Source: an uncultured Fulvivirga sp. (GTDB lineage: Bacteria > Bacteroidota > Bacteroidia > Cytophagales > Cyclobacteriaceae). Taken from it: DNA of 64,000 nt. The DNA lies in contig CANMSE010000004.1 in the NCBI GenBank assembly GCA_947500555.1, positions 248,001 to 312,000 on the forward strand, in the 5' to 3' direction. The first letter of the stretch is position 1, and every line of letters starts with the position of its first letter. This document shows, in pieces, positions 33,041 through 41,025 of this stretch. Position numbers and translations under genes: made by a program. Under the pieces are notes generated by a model, which was not told the origin of the DNA, ran no database searches, and worked only from the letters and a program-made list of their open reading frames with translations.

Positions 33041-33352
33041 CCTAATTGCCACCTTTTAGAAAACTTAAACTACAATCTATCGTCATCTGATAGCTATCGG
33101 ATCAGATCGTAATGTAATGGAGCGAAGATTCTAGTTAATTTTAAGAAGTGCTTTTTGAGTAAAATAGATTCTTCGGCTTTTTCAAAGCCTGCTTATGATA
33201 TAAAAGTTTTCTAAGTTAAAAGATTGCTTCGTGCCTCGCAATAACCATTATCTGGACATTGCGAGGAAGTATGACGAGGCAATCCTTTAATCTATGGATG
33301 TCATCCTGTTTGATCTGTTTTGAATTACAAAAAATTACATCTCTGAGTGACG
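33041..33352. other. Non-coding gap with palindromic repeats
   Basis: No gene is seen in these 312 bases. The left part holds a small dyad TCTGAT...ATCAGA around the palindrome GATAGCTATC; the right part holds the large inverted repeat listed separately at 33218-33288. The rest is AT-rich. It separates menB from the GNAT gene and should contain the menB promoter, but no clean element is visible. Confidence 0.6.
33218..33288. repeat. Large imperfect intergenic palindrome
   Basis: GATTGC...CTCGCAAT (33222-33242) pairs with ATTGCGAGG...GGCAATC (33258-33284); the right arm carries six extra bases. Flanking AAA and TTT extend the pairing. Elements of this wording (GATTGC-CTCG-CAATG) recur between genes in many Bacteroidota genomes and form cruciform or RNA hairpin structures. 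Only this copy is in the window. Confidence 0.6.
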
Positions 33353-33853
33353 TTACTGGTTCAACTCTATCTCAAAATAGATACCATCTTCTATTTTGGG
33401 GTTTGACATTTCGGTAAAACCTAATTTCTTAAGTAAGTTTTGAGAAGCGATATTTTCCTTTGAGGTGATTCCAGCTAATTTTTCAAAACCTGAGCTATTA
33501 GCATGTTGCATAATGGCTTTTGACGATTCGAACCCATAACCCTTTCCAAGATATTCAGGAATAAAAGCAAATCCCAAATCTGGTATGTTCAGGTAGTCCC
33601 TTTGAAATAGGCCACAAATACCAATGAATTTTCCAGATTTAGAAAGTACCGCATAAGGCCCAAAACCGTGTTTTGAATAGCTATCCAAAGCCCAGGTCTG
33701 AATGTATCTTTCGGCATCTTTCATAGTATGGACATTTCTATCGCCTATGTTTTTAAGCCATCCTGCTGAGTTCACTAGTTGATAAATTCCGTTCGCATCT
33801 TCTTGCGATAGATCTCTTAGTACCAGGCGTTCCGTTTCAATAGTTCCAATCAT
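33353..33853 (-). CDS. GNAT-family N-acetyltransferase (RimJ/RimL-like)
   Basis: A 166-residue GNAT protein: IETERLVLRDLSQEDANGIY at the start, GPYAVLSKSGKFIGICGL in the middle, and the acetyl-CoA pyrophosphate loop PEYLGKGYGFESSKAIMQHA, then a C-terminal ASQNLLKKLGFTEM. This is the RimJ/RimL-like subfamily that acetylates amino groups of proteins or small molecules. It overlaps the upstream membrane-protein gene by four bases, so they are co-translated. The substrate is unknown. Confidence 0.88.
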   Translation of the reverse strand: MIGTIETERLVLRDLSQEDANGIYQLVNSAGWLKNIGDRNVHTMKDAERYIQTWALDSYSKHGFGPYAVLSKSGKFIGICGLFQRDYLNIPDLGFAFIPEYLGKGYGFESSKAIMQHANSSGFEKLAGITSKENIASQNLLKKLGFTEMSNPKIEDGIYFEIELNQ

Positions 33854-34455
33854 TTTTTCCTGTTAAATAATTTCCCTTTTACTCCGCTAATCACATTACG
33901 CATGAAAAACAATACGAGATAATATACACCACCCCAAATCATCATACTAAACGTATCATCGACCTCGAGTAACCAGTCACCGATGAGAAAAGCAGCTACA
34001 GCAGATAGCATATAAATTGCAAAACGAATAAAAGTAATGACGATCTCTCCTATGAGGTGATCTTTAGTATGATTTTTAAGTGGCTCTACAATTCTCGAAT
34101 AAGTTAGAAGTATGAACACCAATGCCGTCCACCAGGCGCCCATGCCAAAGGCCATAGCCAAAATAAACAGAAAATAAAAAGATCCTGTAAGTATAGTATA
34201 AAGCTTCTTTTTGGCTTCTGTCGTGGCAAAAAATATTGCCACAGCCATTCCAACATTGGAATGAATCATGAGAAATTCTATAATAACATAGTTGCTAAAA
34301 CCTTCAATAAACTCATAGCTGAAGTAATCTGATGCCAGTAGAATACCGAAGAACATAACAGAAGAAAGCAGCTCAGGATTGACATAATGAGTGACTCTTG
34401 AAAACAAGTAACCTTGTGATACATTTCTGAGTATAGCCTGAACGAAGGAAGCCAT
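33850..34455 (-). CDS. Multi-helix membrane protein of unknown function
   Basis: A 201-residue protein with about five to six membrane helices (LLSSVMFFGILLASDYFSY, VGMAVAIFFATTEA, LTGSFYFLFILAMAFGMG, TALVFILLTYS, FAIYMLSAVAAFLIG, GGVYYLVLFFMRNVI) and a basic C-terminus. I recognise no family. Its last codons overlap the GNAT gene and it is divergent from the tetR gene, from which it is separated by 75 bases holding the tetR promoter and operator. Confidence 0.75.
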   Translation of the reverse strand: MASFVQAILRNVSQGYLFSRVTHYVNPELLSSVMFFGILLASDYFSYEFIEGFSNYVIIEFLMIHSNVGMAVAIFFATTEAKKKLYTILTGSFYFLFILAMAFGMGAWWTALVFILLTYSRIVEPLKNHTKDHLIGEIVITFIRFAIYMLSAVAAFLIGDWLLEVDDTFSMMIWGGVYYLVLFFMRNVISGVKGKLFNRKK

Positions 34456-34506
34456 GATCTAATATAATTTAATTTTAAGCTAGGACGAGGTGTACAAGAA
34501 CTTTTT

Positions 34507-34514
34507 TACCTTTG
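34507..34514 (+). promoter_or_regulatory. TAnnTTTG promoter element of the tetR gene
   Basis: TACCTTTG is an exact -7 element. It overlaps the first two bases of the TetR operator at 34513-34528 and lies 17 bases before the ATG at 34531, so the leader is very short. Confidence 0.5.
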
Positions 34515-34528
34515 AAACGTTTGTTTCA
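34513..34528. promoter_or_regulatory. TetR operator overlapping the tetR promoter
   Basis: TGAAAC-GTTT-GTTTCA is a perfect 6-bp inverted repeat with a four-base centre, directly overlapping the promoter and ending two bases before the tetR start codon. The same half-site pattern recurs before the SDR gene, so the protein most likely represses both genes. Confidence 0.7.
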
Positions 34529-34530
34529 GT

Positions 34531-35106
34531 ATGCCTAAATCTGTTTTATTTGATAAGGAAGACACGATCAAGAAAGTGACTGAACTTTTTTGGAGAAAAG
34601 GCTATAATGGTACTTCTATGCAGGATCTGGTTGATGCTACCGGTCTCAATCGATCTAGCATTTATAATACCTATGGAGATAAGTTTAACCTTTTTAACGA
34701 AGCATTGAATTACTATCATAAATCTCAACATGATATGCTGGATGAGCTTCAACAGAAAGCGAAATCTCCTAAAGAGATGATTCACTTGTTATTCAATGGG
34801 ATTTGGAGCGATTTAAATAGTGAGAATAACAAGGGTTGTTTTCTGTCTAATTGCACCACTGAGCTGGCTAATAGTGATGAGCGCGTTCATGATTTCTTAG
34901 CCGCTAACCATCTTAAGATGGTACAGATGTTTACAGATCTTATAAAACAATCTCAGTTGGAAGGAGAGATTTCTCAAGATAAGAACCCAGAGGTACTTGC
35001 CAATTATCTTTTCTCAAGCTTGCACGGCTTAAGGGTAACTTCCATGGTAGCTACCGATAGGAAGACAATAAAAGCCATTGCAGATCAGGTTTTATTGGCA
35101 CTTTAA
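34531..35106 (+). CDS. TetR/AcrR-family repressor
   Basis: A 191-residue regulator. Residues 10-55 form the TetR helix-turn-helix (TELFWRKGYNGTSMQDLVDA, TGLNRSSIYNTYGDKFNLFN); the C-terminal domain has GCFLSNCTTELANSDERV, typical of the TetR subgroup related to the electrophile or quinone-type repressors with a cysteine in this segment. Ligand binding there would release DNA. It should repress itself and the SDR downstream through the GAAAC-N4-GTTTC operators. Length is normal. Confidence 0.9.
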   Translation: MPKSVLFDKEDTIKKVTELFWRKGYNGTSMQDLVDATGLNRSSIYNTYGDKFNLFNEALNYYHKSQHDMLDELQQKAKSPKEMIHLLFNGIWSDLNSENNKGCFLSNCTTELANSDERVHDFLAANHLKMVQMFTDLIKQSQLEGEISQDKNPEVLANYLFSSLHGLRVTSMVATDRKTIKAIADQVLLAL

Positions 35107-35157
35107 AAAACTAATAATCAGTTAGTTAAAAATTAGGTACAACTTTATTTTTCTTAT

Positions 35158-35175
35158 TTGAAACAATCGTTTCAA
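35158..35175. promoter_or_regulatory. TetR operator 1 upstream of the SDR gene
   Basis: TTGAAACAATCGTTTCAA is a perfect 7-bp inverted repeat with a four-base centre and the same GAAAC/GTTTC half-sites as the operator before tetR. It lies 55 bases before the SDR start. Confidence 0.7.
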
Positions 35176-35187
35176 TACTGTCGTTAT

Positions 35188-35205
35188 CTAAACCAATCGT
35201 TTCAA
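35188..35205. promoter_or_regulatory. Degenerate second TetR operator upstream of the SDR gene
   Basis: CTAAACCAATCGTTTCAA keeps the right half (AATCGTTTCAA) of the operator exactly and matches it at about 14 of 18 positions. It starts 30 bases after the first, so both could be occupied on nearly the same helix face. Confidence 0.5.
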
Positions 35206-35229
35206 ATAAAACATAAATAAAAATTTATA

Positions 35230-35979
35230 ATGGGAAAATTAGAAAGCAAGGTAGCGCTAATCACCGGAGGTAATAGTGGGATAGGACTGGCAACAGCCAA
35301 ATTATTTGCTCAAGAAGGAGCAAAAGTAGTAATCACCGGTAGGAGAGAAGATGCTTTGAAAGAAGCTGTGAGTGAAATAGGCTCAGGTGCCGATTATGTT
35401 GTAGCCAACGCTACTGAATTTGGTTCAGCTAAGAAATCTGTGGATGCCGTGGTGGCAAAACACGGTAGTATTGATATACTATTCTTGAATGCCGGGATAG
35501 CACAATTCGCTCCTGTTTCAGACATTACTGAAGAACATTTTGACGATCATTTTAATACGAATGTTAAGAATCCATTCTTTACTATTAAAGAGGCCATACC
35601 GTATTTAAATGAAGGTGGAGTTGTTATAAGTAACACCTCTATTGTTCATCAAAAAGGATTTCCCGGATCAGGAGTATATTCTTCAACCAAGGGTGCTTTG
35701 AGAACATTGACAAGAGTATTGGCTAATGAGTTGGCAGCAAAAAATATTAGAACCGTAAGCGTTGCCCCGGGTCCGATAGAAACGCCTATTTATGGTAAAA
35801 TGCCAATGACGGAGGAAGAGCTTCAGGAGATGGGCGCGGGTTTTGCACAGCAGGTTCCATTAGGACGTTTCGGAGCTTCTGAAGAAGTTGCGAAAACAGT
35901 GCTATTTCTAGCTTCTAGCGATGCCTCTTATATCAACGGGATTGAGCTGGAAGTTGATGGTGGATTAAGTCAGGTTTAA
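35230..35979 (+). CDS. SDR-family oxidoreductase under TetR control
   Basis: A 249-residue classical SDR: ALITGGNSGIGLATAKLF, NAGIAQFAPVSDITEEHFDD, catalytic Ser in NTSIVHQKG, Y-S-S-T-K active-site motif, VAPGPIETPIYG and the C-terminal GIELEVDGGLSQV. It uses NAD(P)(H); the substrate is open. The position behind a TetR gene with shared operators suggests that it detoxifies the compound sensed by the repressor, for example a reactive carbonyl or quinone, which is inference. A strong terminator follows. Confidence 0.92.
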   Translation: MGKLESKVALITGGNSGIGLATAKLFAQEGAKVVITGRREDALKEAVSEIGSGADYVVANATEFGSAKKSVDAVVAKHGSIDILFLNAGIAQFAPVSDITEEHFDDHFNTNVKNPFFTIKEAIPYLNEGGVVISNTSIVHQKGFPGSGVYSSTKGALRTLTRVLANELAAKNIRTVSVAPGPIETPIYGKMPMTEEELQEMGAGFAQQVPLGRFGASEEVAKTVLFLASSDASYINGIELEVDGGLSQV

Positions 35980-36007
35980 ATTAAGAGTCACATAATTTTA
36001 TATTATG

Positions 36008-36041
36008 CCCCAGTGAAAACACTCACTGGGGTTAATTTTTT
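36008..36041 (+). terminator. Rho-independent terminator after the SDR gene
   Basis: CCCCAGTGA (36008-36016) pairs perfectly with TCACTGGGG (36023-36031) around a six-base loop, followed by TTAATTTTTT. It ends the tetR-SDR region just before the convergent gene at 36056. Confidence 0.85.
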
Positions 36042-36055
36042 GCTTTAAGGGGAAG

Positions 36056-36553
36056 TCATTTAAATCTACTCATTGCAAATCTGGAACCTTTTTGTAGACC
36101 ATTTTTTACTCCTGAAATTTCTGCCACAAGTGAATCTGAGTTTATTTTTCTGTAGGTAATTACTTGAGGAAAGTCATGTTGCTTATTCTCAAAAATAAAC
36201 TCATTATCTGTATGTGATTTTAGTTTGAACCTCACTGGTTTTTGGTCATTTTGATCCATGACTGTTGGTATGTAAAAGAGTGTATTTTGTTCCTCAACAA
36301 TTTTAATGGTTTCAAAAACAACGGTGTCTTTATCTTTAACCATATAACTTTTACCAGCCAGCTCCAACTCATTTATAATTTCCCATGATTCATAAATACT
36401 CCCTCGATTTGTATTGTTTTCCCAAGTACCTATAAGCCAGACCGCCTTATCTATCAGACTTTTCGGTTTAGTTTTAAGGCTTGCTAAACCTACCATACAA
36501 ATACAGCTGATGAAAATTGCAATGATGTTTAATGAATTAAGATATTTCTTCAT
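36056..36553 (-). CDS. DUF6265-like exported protein
   Basis: A 165-residue protein with an N-terminal signal or anchor helix (LNIIAIFISCICMVGLASL). The mature part opens with DKAVWLIGTWENNTNRGSIY and continues with EFIFENKQHDFPQVITYRKI, matching the DUF6265 pattern, a small calycin-like beta barrel. Function is unknown. It is downstream of the AraC regulator and the sensor kinase on the same strand, but with a 63-base gap. Confidence 0.75.
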   Translation of the reverse strand: MKKYLNSLNIIAIFISCICMVGLASLKTKPKSLIDKAVWLIGTWENNTNRGSIYESWEIINELELAGKSYMVKDKDTVVFETIKIVEEQNTLFYIPTVMDQNDQKPVRFKLKSHTDNEFIFENKQHDFPQVITYRKINSDSLVAEISGVKNGLQKGSRFAMSRFK

Positions 36554-36616
36554 GACTAGTTTTTAAGTCAAATAAAGTAAATCTGCTGAGCATCTAATTG
36601 TAAATCTGCGACATGA

Positions 36617-37429
36617 CTACTCTTTACTATAGAACAGAGAGGATATTAATAAACTGTCCCCATAAAACTGTTTTGGTGTTTGTCCGGTAAACGCCTTAAA
36701 ATCCTTGATGAAATGGGCTTGATCATAGTAACCTTCATCATAAGCCAGGCTGGTAAGACTATCATGATTATTAGTCAATAGTTCTTTTAGAGTTGATTGC
36801 AAGCGGATTATTCTAGACAGATACTTAGGGGAAAGGCCTACTTCATTTCTAAACTTACGTTCTATTTGTCTTCGGTTTACCTGGGTGATTTTTGAAAGTT
36901 CTTCAACCGAGTATTTCCCTTTTACCTCTAGTATTAATTCAATCGTTGAATTGATTAAATCTTCCGTGTTACAGCGACTTTTTAATTTATCTAGCAGAAA
37001 ACTTTCAATGATACCAATGCACGTTTCAGTATTTGAAATTTTAAGAATTTGTTTCTCTAACTCCATCCCACTTTTTCCAAAGACCTTATCAAGGGATATG
37101 GCACTATTTTCAAATTCTTTGAGTGGCAGTGTGGTAAATGGTGTAAAACCGTGTGGATGGAATCTCGCTGAAAGAATATCTGTTTTACCCGTAGGTTCAA
37201 TTTTAAGAGGTTCAGTGAGTTGGCCAATTACAAAACACTTTGGTTGAATCAGACTTCGCCCATCAGGTAAATGTTGTTTATAGTGATCGCCAAAATGAAA
37301 TATCATTTCCATTTTTCCATCAGGTACAATCACTTGCTCTTTCCCAATACTGTCAGACCCTTTGAGAGTCCAAAAACACTCTATAAAATCATCTAAGCTT
37401 TCACTAACTGGAAAAGTTTGATAATCCAT
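36617..37429 (-). CDS. AraC-family transcriptional regulator
   Basis: A 270-residue regulator. The N-terminal half (IECFWTLKGSD, VPDGKMEMIFHFGDHYKQ, SARFHPHGFTPF) is the DUF6597-type sensing domain; residues 165-265 are the AraC DNA-binding domain with VEELSKITQVNRRQIERKF, VGLSPKYLSRIIRLQ and GYYDQAHFIKDFKAFTGQTP. It follows the sensor-kinase gene by two bases, so they are in one operon. Targets are unknown. Confidence 0.9.
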   Translation of the reverse strand: MDYQTFPVSESLDDFIECFWTLKGSDSIGKEQVIVPDGKMEMIFHFGDHYKQHLPDGRSLIQPKCFVIGQLTEPLKIEPTGKTDILSARFHPHGFTPFTTLPLKEFENSAISLDKVFGKSGMELEKQILKISNTETCIGIIESFLLDKLKSRCNTEDLINSTIELILEVKGKYSVEELSKITQVNRRQIERKFRNEVGLSPKYLSRIIRLQSTLKELLTNNHDSLTSLAYDEGYYDQAHFIKDFKAFTGQTPKQFYGDSLLISSLFYSKE

Positions 37430-37431
37430 TT

Positions 37432-38784
37432 CTAAATGTTTTTAAACACTAAATAAAAGCTTGTTCCTTTCCCAACTTCTGATTTAACCCTAATAGTGCC
37501 TTCATGAAGATGCATTATTTGTTTTGACAAACTAAGTCCAATGCCTGATCCTTCTTTTTTAGTCGAGAAGAAGGGTACGAAAATTTCTTTTAGTTCCTTT
37601 TCTTGTATTCCTGAGCCGTTATCTTTCACCTCTATAATCACTCGTCCATTTTCATGATAGGCTAAGAGATCTATTTTAGGATTGTCAACTTTTGCTACTG
37701 CATAAGAACTATTTTTTATTAGATTAATTAGAACTTGTTCTATGAGTGAAGTATCAATGTCTAAGCTTTCTATATTGTCGATATAGCTATATAACTCAAT
37801 CCCCTGTTTATCCAATTCAGCTTTGAGTAAGTCTTTAGTGGTGCCAAACAGAGCAGCTACGGATTCCTGTTTCAGTTTTGGTTTAGCAACTTTTGTGAGC
37901 TTACGGTAATCATCAATAAAGGTGAGCATGCCATTACTTCTTCGTTGAATAGTCTTCAAAGAAAAAAGAAGGTCTTCGATATCTTCATTACCCAGCTCAT
38001 CAATGGTTTTTGATTTTCCTTCTTTCTCAAAAACGGTTTGCATAGTCTCCGTAAGTGAGGATATAGGTGTGGCAGAGTTCATAATTTCATGAGTGAGAAT
38101 TCTTATGAGTTTATGCCAGGCCTCAATTTCCTTTTGCTCAATTTCACCTCGTATATCCTGAAAGGTAATTAACTTATAATTTTTGTCGAGCATTTTCATC
38201 GACACCACATCAACTGACAGCGTCTGATTTTCACCATCAATCGCTAGTTCAATTAACTTTCTTCCTGATTTACCCAACGATTCTATCTGGTCTGTAAAGC
38301 TCTTGGCTTTTTCTTTAAGGATTTTCCAGTTTTTGATTCCCTTAACATGCAGTACTCTCTCAGCTGGTTTATTCATAAGTACAATGTTTTGGTCATTCTC
38401 AAGAGAAATGATGCCAACATTTATACTGCTCACTACTAATCTTAAATATTCAAATTGTGCTTGCTTTTCTATTTTGGTTTCTTCGTAAGCCTGGATTACA
38501 TCATCGAAAGCGTCATGCAACTCTTCAAAAGACCTTCCAATTTTTGATCTTCTGAAGTTTATAGAAAAGTCGTTGTGTCGAATTGAAAGTATAAACTTAG
38601 CGAGCTCCTTATTGGTATAGTTCAAAAAACGGATTAGCTCATACACCTGGATGATTAAAATAATGAAGAGAATGATTTGATTAAAGAATAGTCTCTCGTC
38701 TCCAAAAATGTAGCTGAAAGCCAACAAATTCAGCATGATAAAAACTACTCTTATTATTACTTTAAAATCAAACCTTTTATACAT
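37432..38784 (-). CDS. NtrY-like membrane sensor histidine kinase
   Basis: A 450-residue kinase. Two membrane helices occupy residues 9-50; a short linker and a PAS-like domain (GIISLENDQNIVLMNKPAER) follow; HisKA has the phospho-accepting His in LIRILTHEIMNSATPI and the ATPase domain has LINLIKNSSYAV, IEVKDNGSGI, PFFSTKKEGSGIGLSLSKQI. This architecture is that of NtrY/ZraS-type kinases that partner sigma-54 activators. No response regulator lies next to it, but the sigma-54 activator at 41026 is 2.2 kb away on the same strand, with a plus-strand block in between, so it may be its partner or one of two. Confidence 0.9.
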   Translation of the reverse strand: MYKRFDFKVIIRVVFIMLNLLAFSYIFGDERLFFNQIILFIILIIQVYELIRFLNYTNKELAKFILSIRHNDFSINFRRSKIGRSFEELHDAFDDVIQAYEETKIEKQAQFEYLRLVVSSINVGIISLENDQNIVLMNKPAERVLHVKGIKNWKILKEKAKSFTDQIESLGKSGRKLIELAIDGENQTLSVDVVSMKMLDKNYKLITFQDIRGEIEQKEIEAWHKLIRILTHEIMNSATPISSLTETMQTVFEKEGKSKTIDELGNEDIEDLLFSLKTIQRRSNGMLTFIDDYRKLTKVAKPKLKQESVAALFGTTKDLLKAELDKQGIELYSYIDNIESLDIDTSLIEQVLINLIKNSSYAVAKVDNPKIDLLAYHENGRVIIEVKDNGSGIQEKELKEIFVPFFSTKKEGSGIGLSLSKQIMHLHEGTIRVKSEVGKGTSFYLVFKNI

Positions 38785-38945
38785 TACAAGTGGTGCTTGT
38801 TTTCAGTTGAAAGTATGAATGATATTGATGATTTCAAATTCGTAGACATTCATTAGTCAATAGCAAAAGAGTAAAGAATAATTATTACTTACCCATAATG
38901 CGTTAATTAATGCAATAATGAAATTGTAGCCCCTAGTTTAGTTTC

Positions 38946-39467
38946 ATGAAAATATCAATGATTTTATTATTAATTACCACGGGCTCCCTGGCAATTGCTA
39001 CTTCTCCTAAAGAAACGATGGCAAAAGAACGAAGTAAAAATGCTTTATTCGGAAGCTGGTTAATGAAAGAAATTCACTATATCTACTCGGATACAACGGT
39101 CATTTTGGATATGAAATATCCGGGGCGACTGATTATTTCAGATAGCACCTACTCAATCATGTACAACCCTTATGGGCAACAAAGAAAGGCTGCTGCTAAT
39201 ATTTCGAAACTTTCTGATCATGAGATGATTTATGCATTTAAGACACTTGCATTTAATACAGGTAGCTATGTAATGACGGATTCCTTATTTATTACGACAG
39301 CTAATATTGCAAAAGTGGCGGGTTTTGAGGGAGGAAAACAGTATTATAAATATCAAAAAAACTCCAATTTGCTAGATCTTGTCATGTTTGATGAAACTTA
39401 TCCTGACGGTAAAAAGCCTGAGTGGTATGGGAAATTAAAAATACTTTTTAAATTGGAGAGGGAGTAG
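38946..39467 (+). CDS. Exported lipocalin-like hypothetical protein
   Basis: A 173-residue protein with a signal peptide (KISMILLLITTGSLAIATS). The mature part has GSWLMKEIHYIYSD and then alternating strands ending in WYGKLKILFKLERE, reminiscent of the lipocalin-like family. No ligand residues are identifiable. It is eleven bases before the AraC-type regulator at 39478 on the same strand. Confidence 0.7.
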   Translation: MKISMILLLITTGSLAIATSPKETMAKERSKNALFGSWLMKEIHYIYSDTTVILDMKYPGRLIISDSTYSIMYNPYGQQRKAAANISKLSDHEMIYAFKTLAFNTGSYVMTDSLFITTANIAKVAGFEGGKQYYKYQKNSNLLDLVMFDETYPDGKKPEWYGKLKILFKLERE

Positions 39468-39477
39468 TTCACTTCAA

Positions 39478-40536
39478 TTGACTATTCTAAGATACATATT
39501 ACTAGTTTATGCCTTCGGTGCAATATTTACAGCCGGAGGTATTTTTTTTAAGAGTAGCAAAATTTCTAATATTTCATTAGCCGGTTTTGTACTGTTGCTA
39601 GGAATTGAAATGTTTGAGTTCTTACTATCTACGAGTAATATCATTTTCGAATACCCAGAATTAAGGGGCATTTTCTTTTTTCCAGCCGGTTATCTATATG
39701 GGCCTTTTTTATTGATTCATTTGCTTTCTATTTCCGGAACCAAGATAAGCAAGGTGTATCTGCTTCATTTTATTCCATTTATAATAATTCTGGCTATTAT
39801 GAGCGAGTTATGGTTGATGGATGGCATTGAGAGAATTAATTTTCTCTCTGAGAACTTTATAAGCTGGACCATGAATATGAATTATGCGAGGGCTGCTCAT
39901 TTATTCATTTATGGAACAATCTTACTTTACCTTATCTATCGTCAGCGCTTATTTCTTAAACCAAAGGAAAAGTTATATGAACTCTCAATTTGCTTAATCT
40001 ACTTTTTGAGCACGTTAGTCATCAGCTGGCTCACAGAATATGCAAGTGGTTGGCGTGATTTTATATACTATTATTTCACTACTTATACTTTAATTTCTCT
40101 AATCGCATATTTGTTGTATTCCGATCCAAAATTTTTATCAGAGATAAGTCAGAAATACCTCAGATCTGGCTTAAAAAATAGTGATATGAAGCGAATACTA
40201 ACTAAAATTAAAGAAGCCTTTCAAAATGATCAGACTTGTTTAGATGGTCAAATCAATCTAGCATCATTTTCAGAGCAAATCAATGAGAAGCCACATCATG
40301 TATCTCAAACGCTATCTACTGAACTTGATAAAAACTTCAATGAATATGTGAATGGGTTTAGAATACAGCAGGCTGTTAAAATTTTACAAAACCCTTCTTT
40401 TAATCATTATAAAATGGAAGCTATTGCTCTAGAATCTGGCTTTAATAATAAGGTTACCTTTAATAAGGCTTTTTTAAAAGAAACAGGAATGACACCTTCT
40501 GATTACAAGCTTAACTGGAATCCCTTATTGAAATAA
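39478..40536 (+). CDS. Membrane-embedded AraC-family regulator
   Basis: A 352-residue protein starting with TTG at 39478, nine bases after a GGAG-type ribosome site. Residues 5-215 contain six or seven membrane helices; the C-terminal 100 residues form an AraC-type DNA-binding domain (INLASFSEQINEKPHHVSQT, NEYVNGFRIQQAVKIL, AIALESGFNNKVTFNKAF, ETGMTPSDY). It is a one-component regulator that senses at the membrane. Targets may include the flanking small genes; this is positional inference. Confidence 0.87.
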   Translation: MTILRYILLVYAFGAIFTAGGIFFKSSKISNISLAGFVLLLGIEMFEFLLSTSNIIFEYPELRGIFFFPAGYLYGPFLLIHLLSISGTKISKVYLLHFIPFIIILAIMSELWLMDGIERINFLSENFISWTMNMNYARAAHLFIYGTILLYLIYRQRLFLKPKEKLYELSICLIYFLSTLVISWLTEYASGWRDFIYYYFTTYTLISLIAYLLYSDPKFLSEISQKYLRSGLKNSDMKRILTKIKEAFQNDQTCLDGQINLASFSEQINEKPHHVSQTLSTELDKNFNEYVNGFRIQQAVKILQNPSFNHYKMEAIALESGFNNKVTFNKAFLKETGMTPSDYKLNWNPLLK

Positions 40537-40611
40537 GCTTTTAACCGCTCAACACATTTTTTATACATGTCGTCTAGCTGACCGTTTCAACACTAATAAA
40601 CTAGGATTGGC

Positions 40612-41007
40612 ATGACTACGAAAAGTAAGATATGGATTCAATGGCTTCTGATAATGATATTATCATTTCAGTTTGTTGGAGCGGCAATAACAAAATTGGC
40701 AGGAGGAATGTGTGATCATTTCCTTTCCAATGGTATGTCAATTGAGTTCATGTATTTCATTGGTTTTCTGGAAAGTCTTTCAGTGATTGGGTTATTTTTT
40801 ACCGCTTACAGAGTTAAGTCTAGTCTGATACAAATATTAATAATGGCAGGTGCATTATATACTCATCTTTCAGGTATGGATATGCTAATGGTTTTGTTGA
40901 ATATTACCAACATAGGATTCTCCTCAATTATCATTTGGGTTCAACTTGAAAAAAGATACATCGCTGATGATATGTTGAGACAAGAAGTTGGGGATTTGGA
41001 GAATTAA
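40612..41007 (+). CDS. DoxX-like small membrane protein
   Basis: A 131-residue protein with four membrane helices (WLLIMILSFQFVGAAITKL, FIGFLESLSVIGLFFTAY, ILIMAGALYTHLSG, LNITNIGFSSIIIWV) and the A-A-I-T-K-L start typical of DoxX-like proteins. The family is found in bacterial inner membranes and its function is not settled. It is convergent with the response-regulator gene at 41026, 18 bases away. Confidence 0.78.
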   Translation: MTTKSKIWIQWLLIMILSFQFVGAAITKLAGGMCDHFLSNGMSIEFMYFIGFLESLSVIGLFFTAYRVKSSLIQILIMAGALYTHLSGMDMLMVLLNITNIGFSSIIIWVQLEKRYIADDMLRQEVGDLEN

Positions 41008-41025
41008 GTCATCCGTTAGCTTCAA

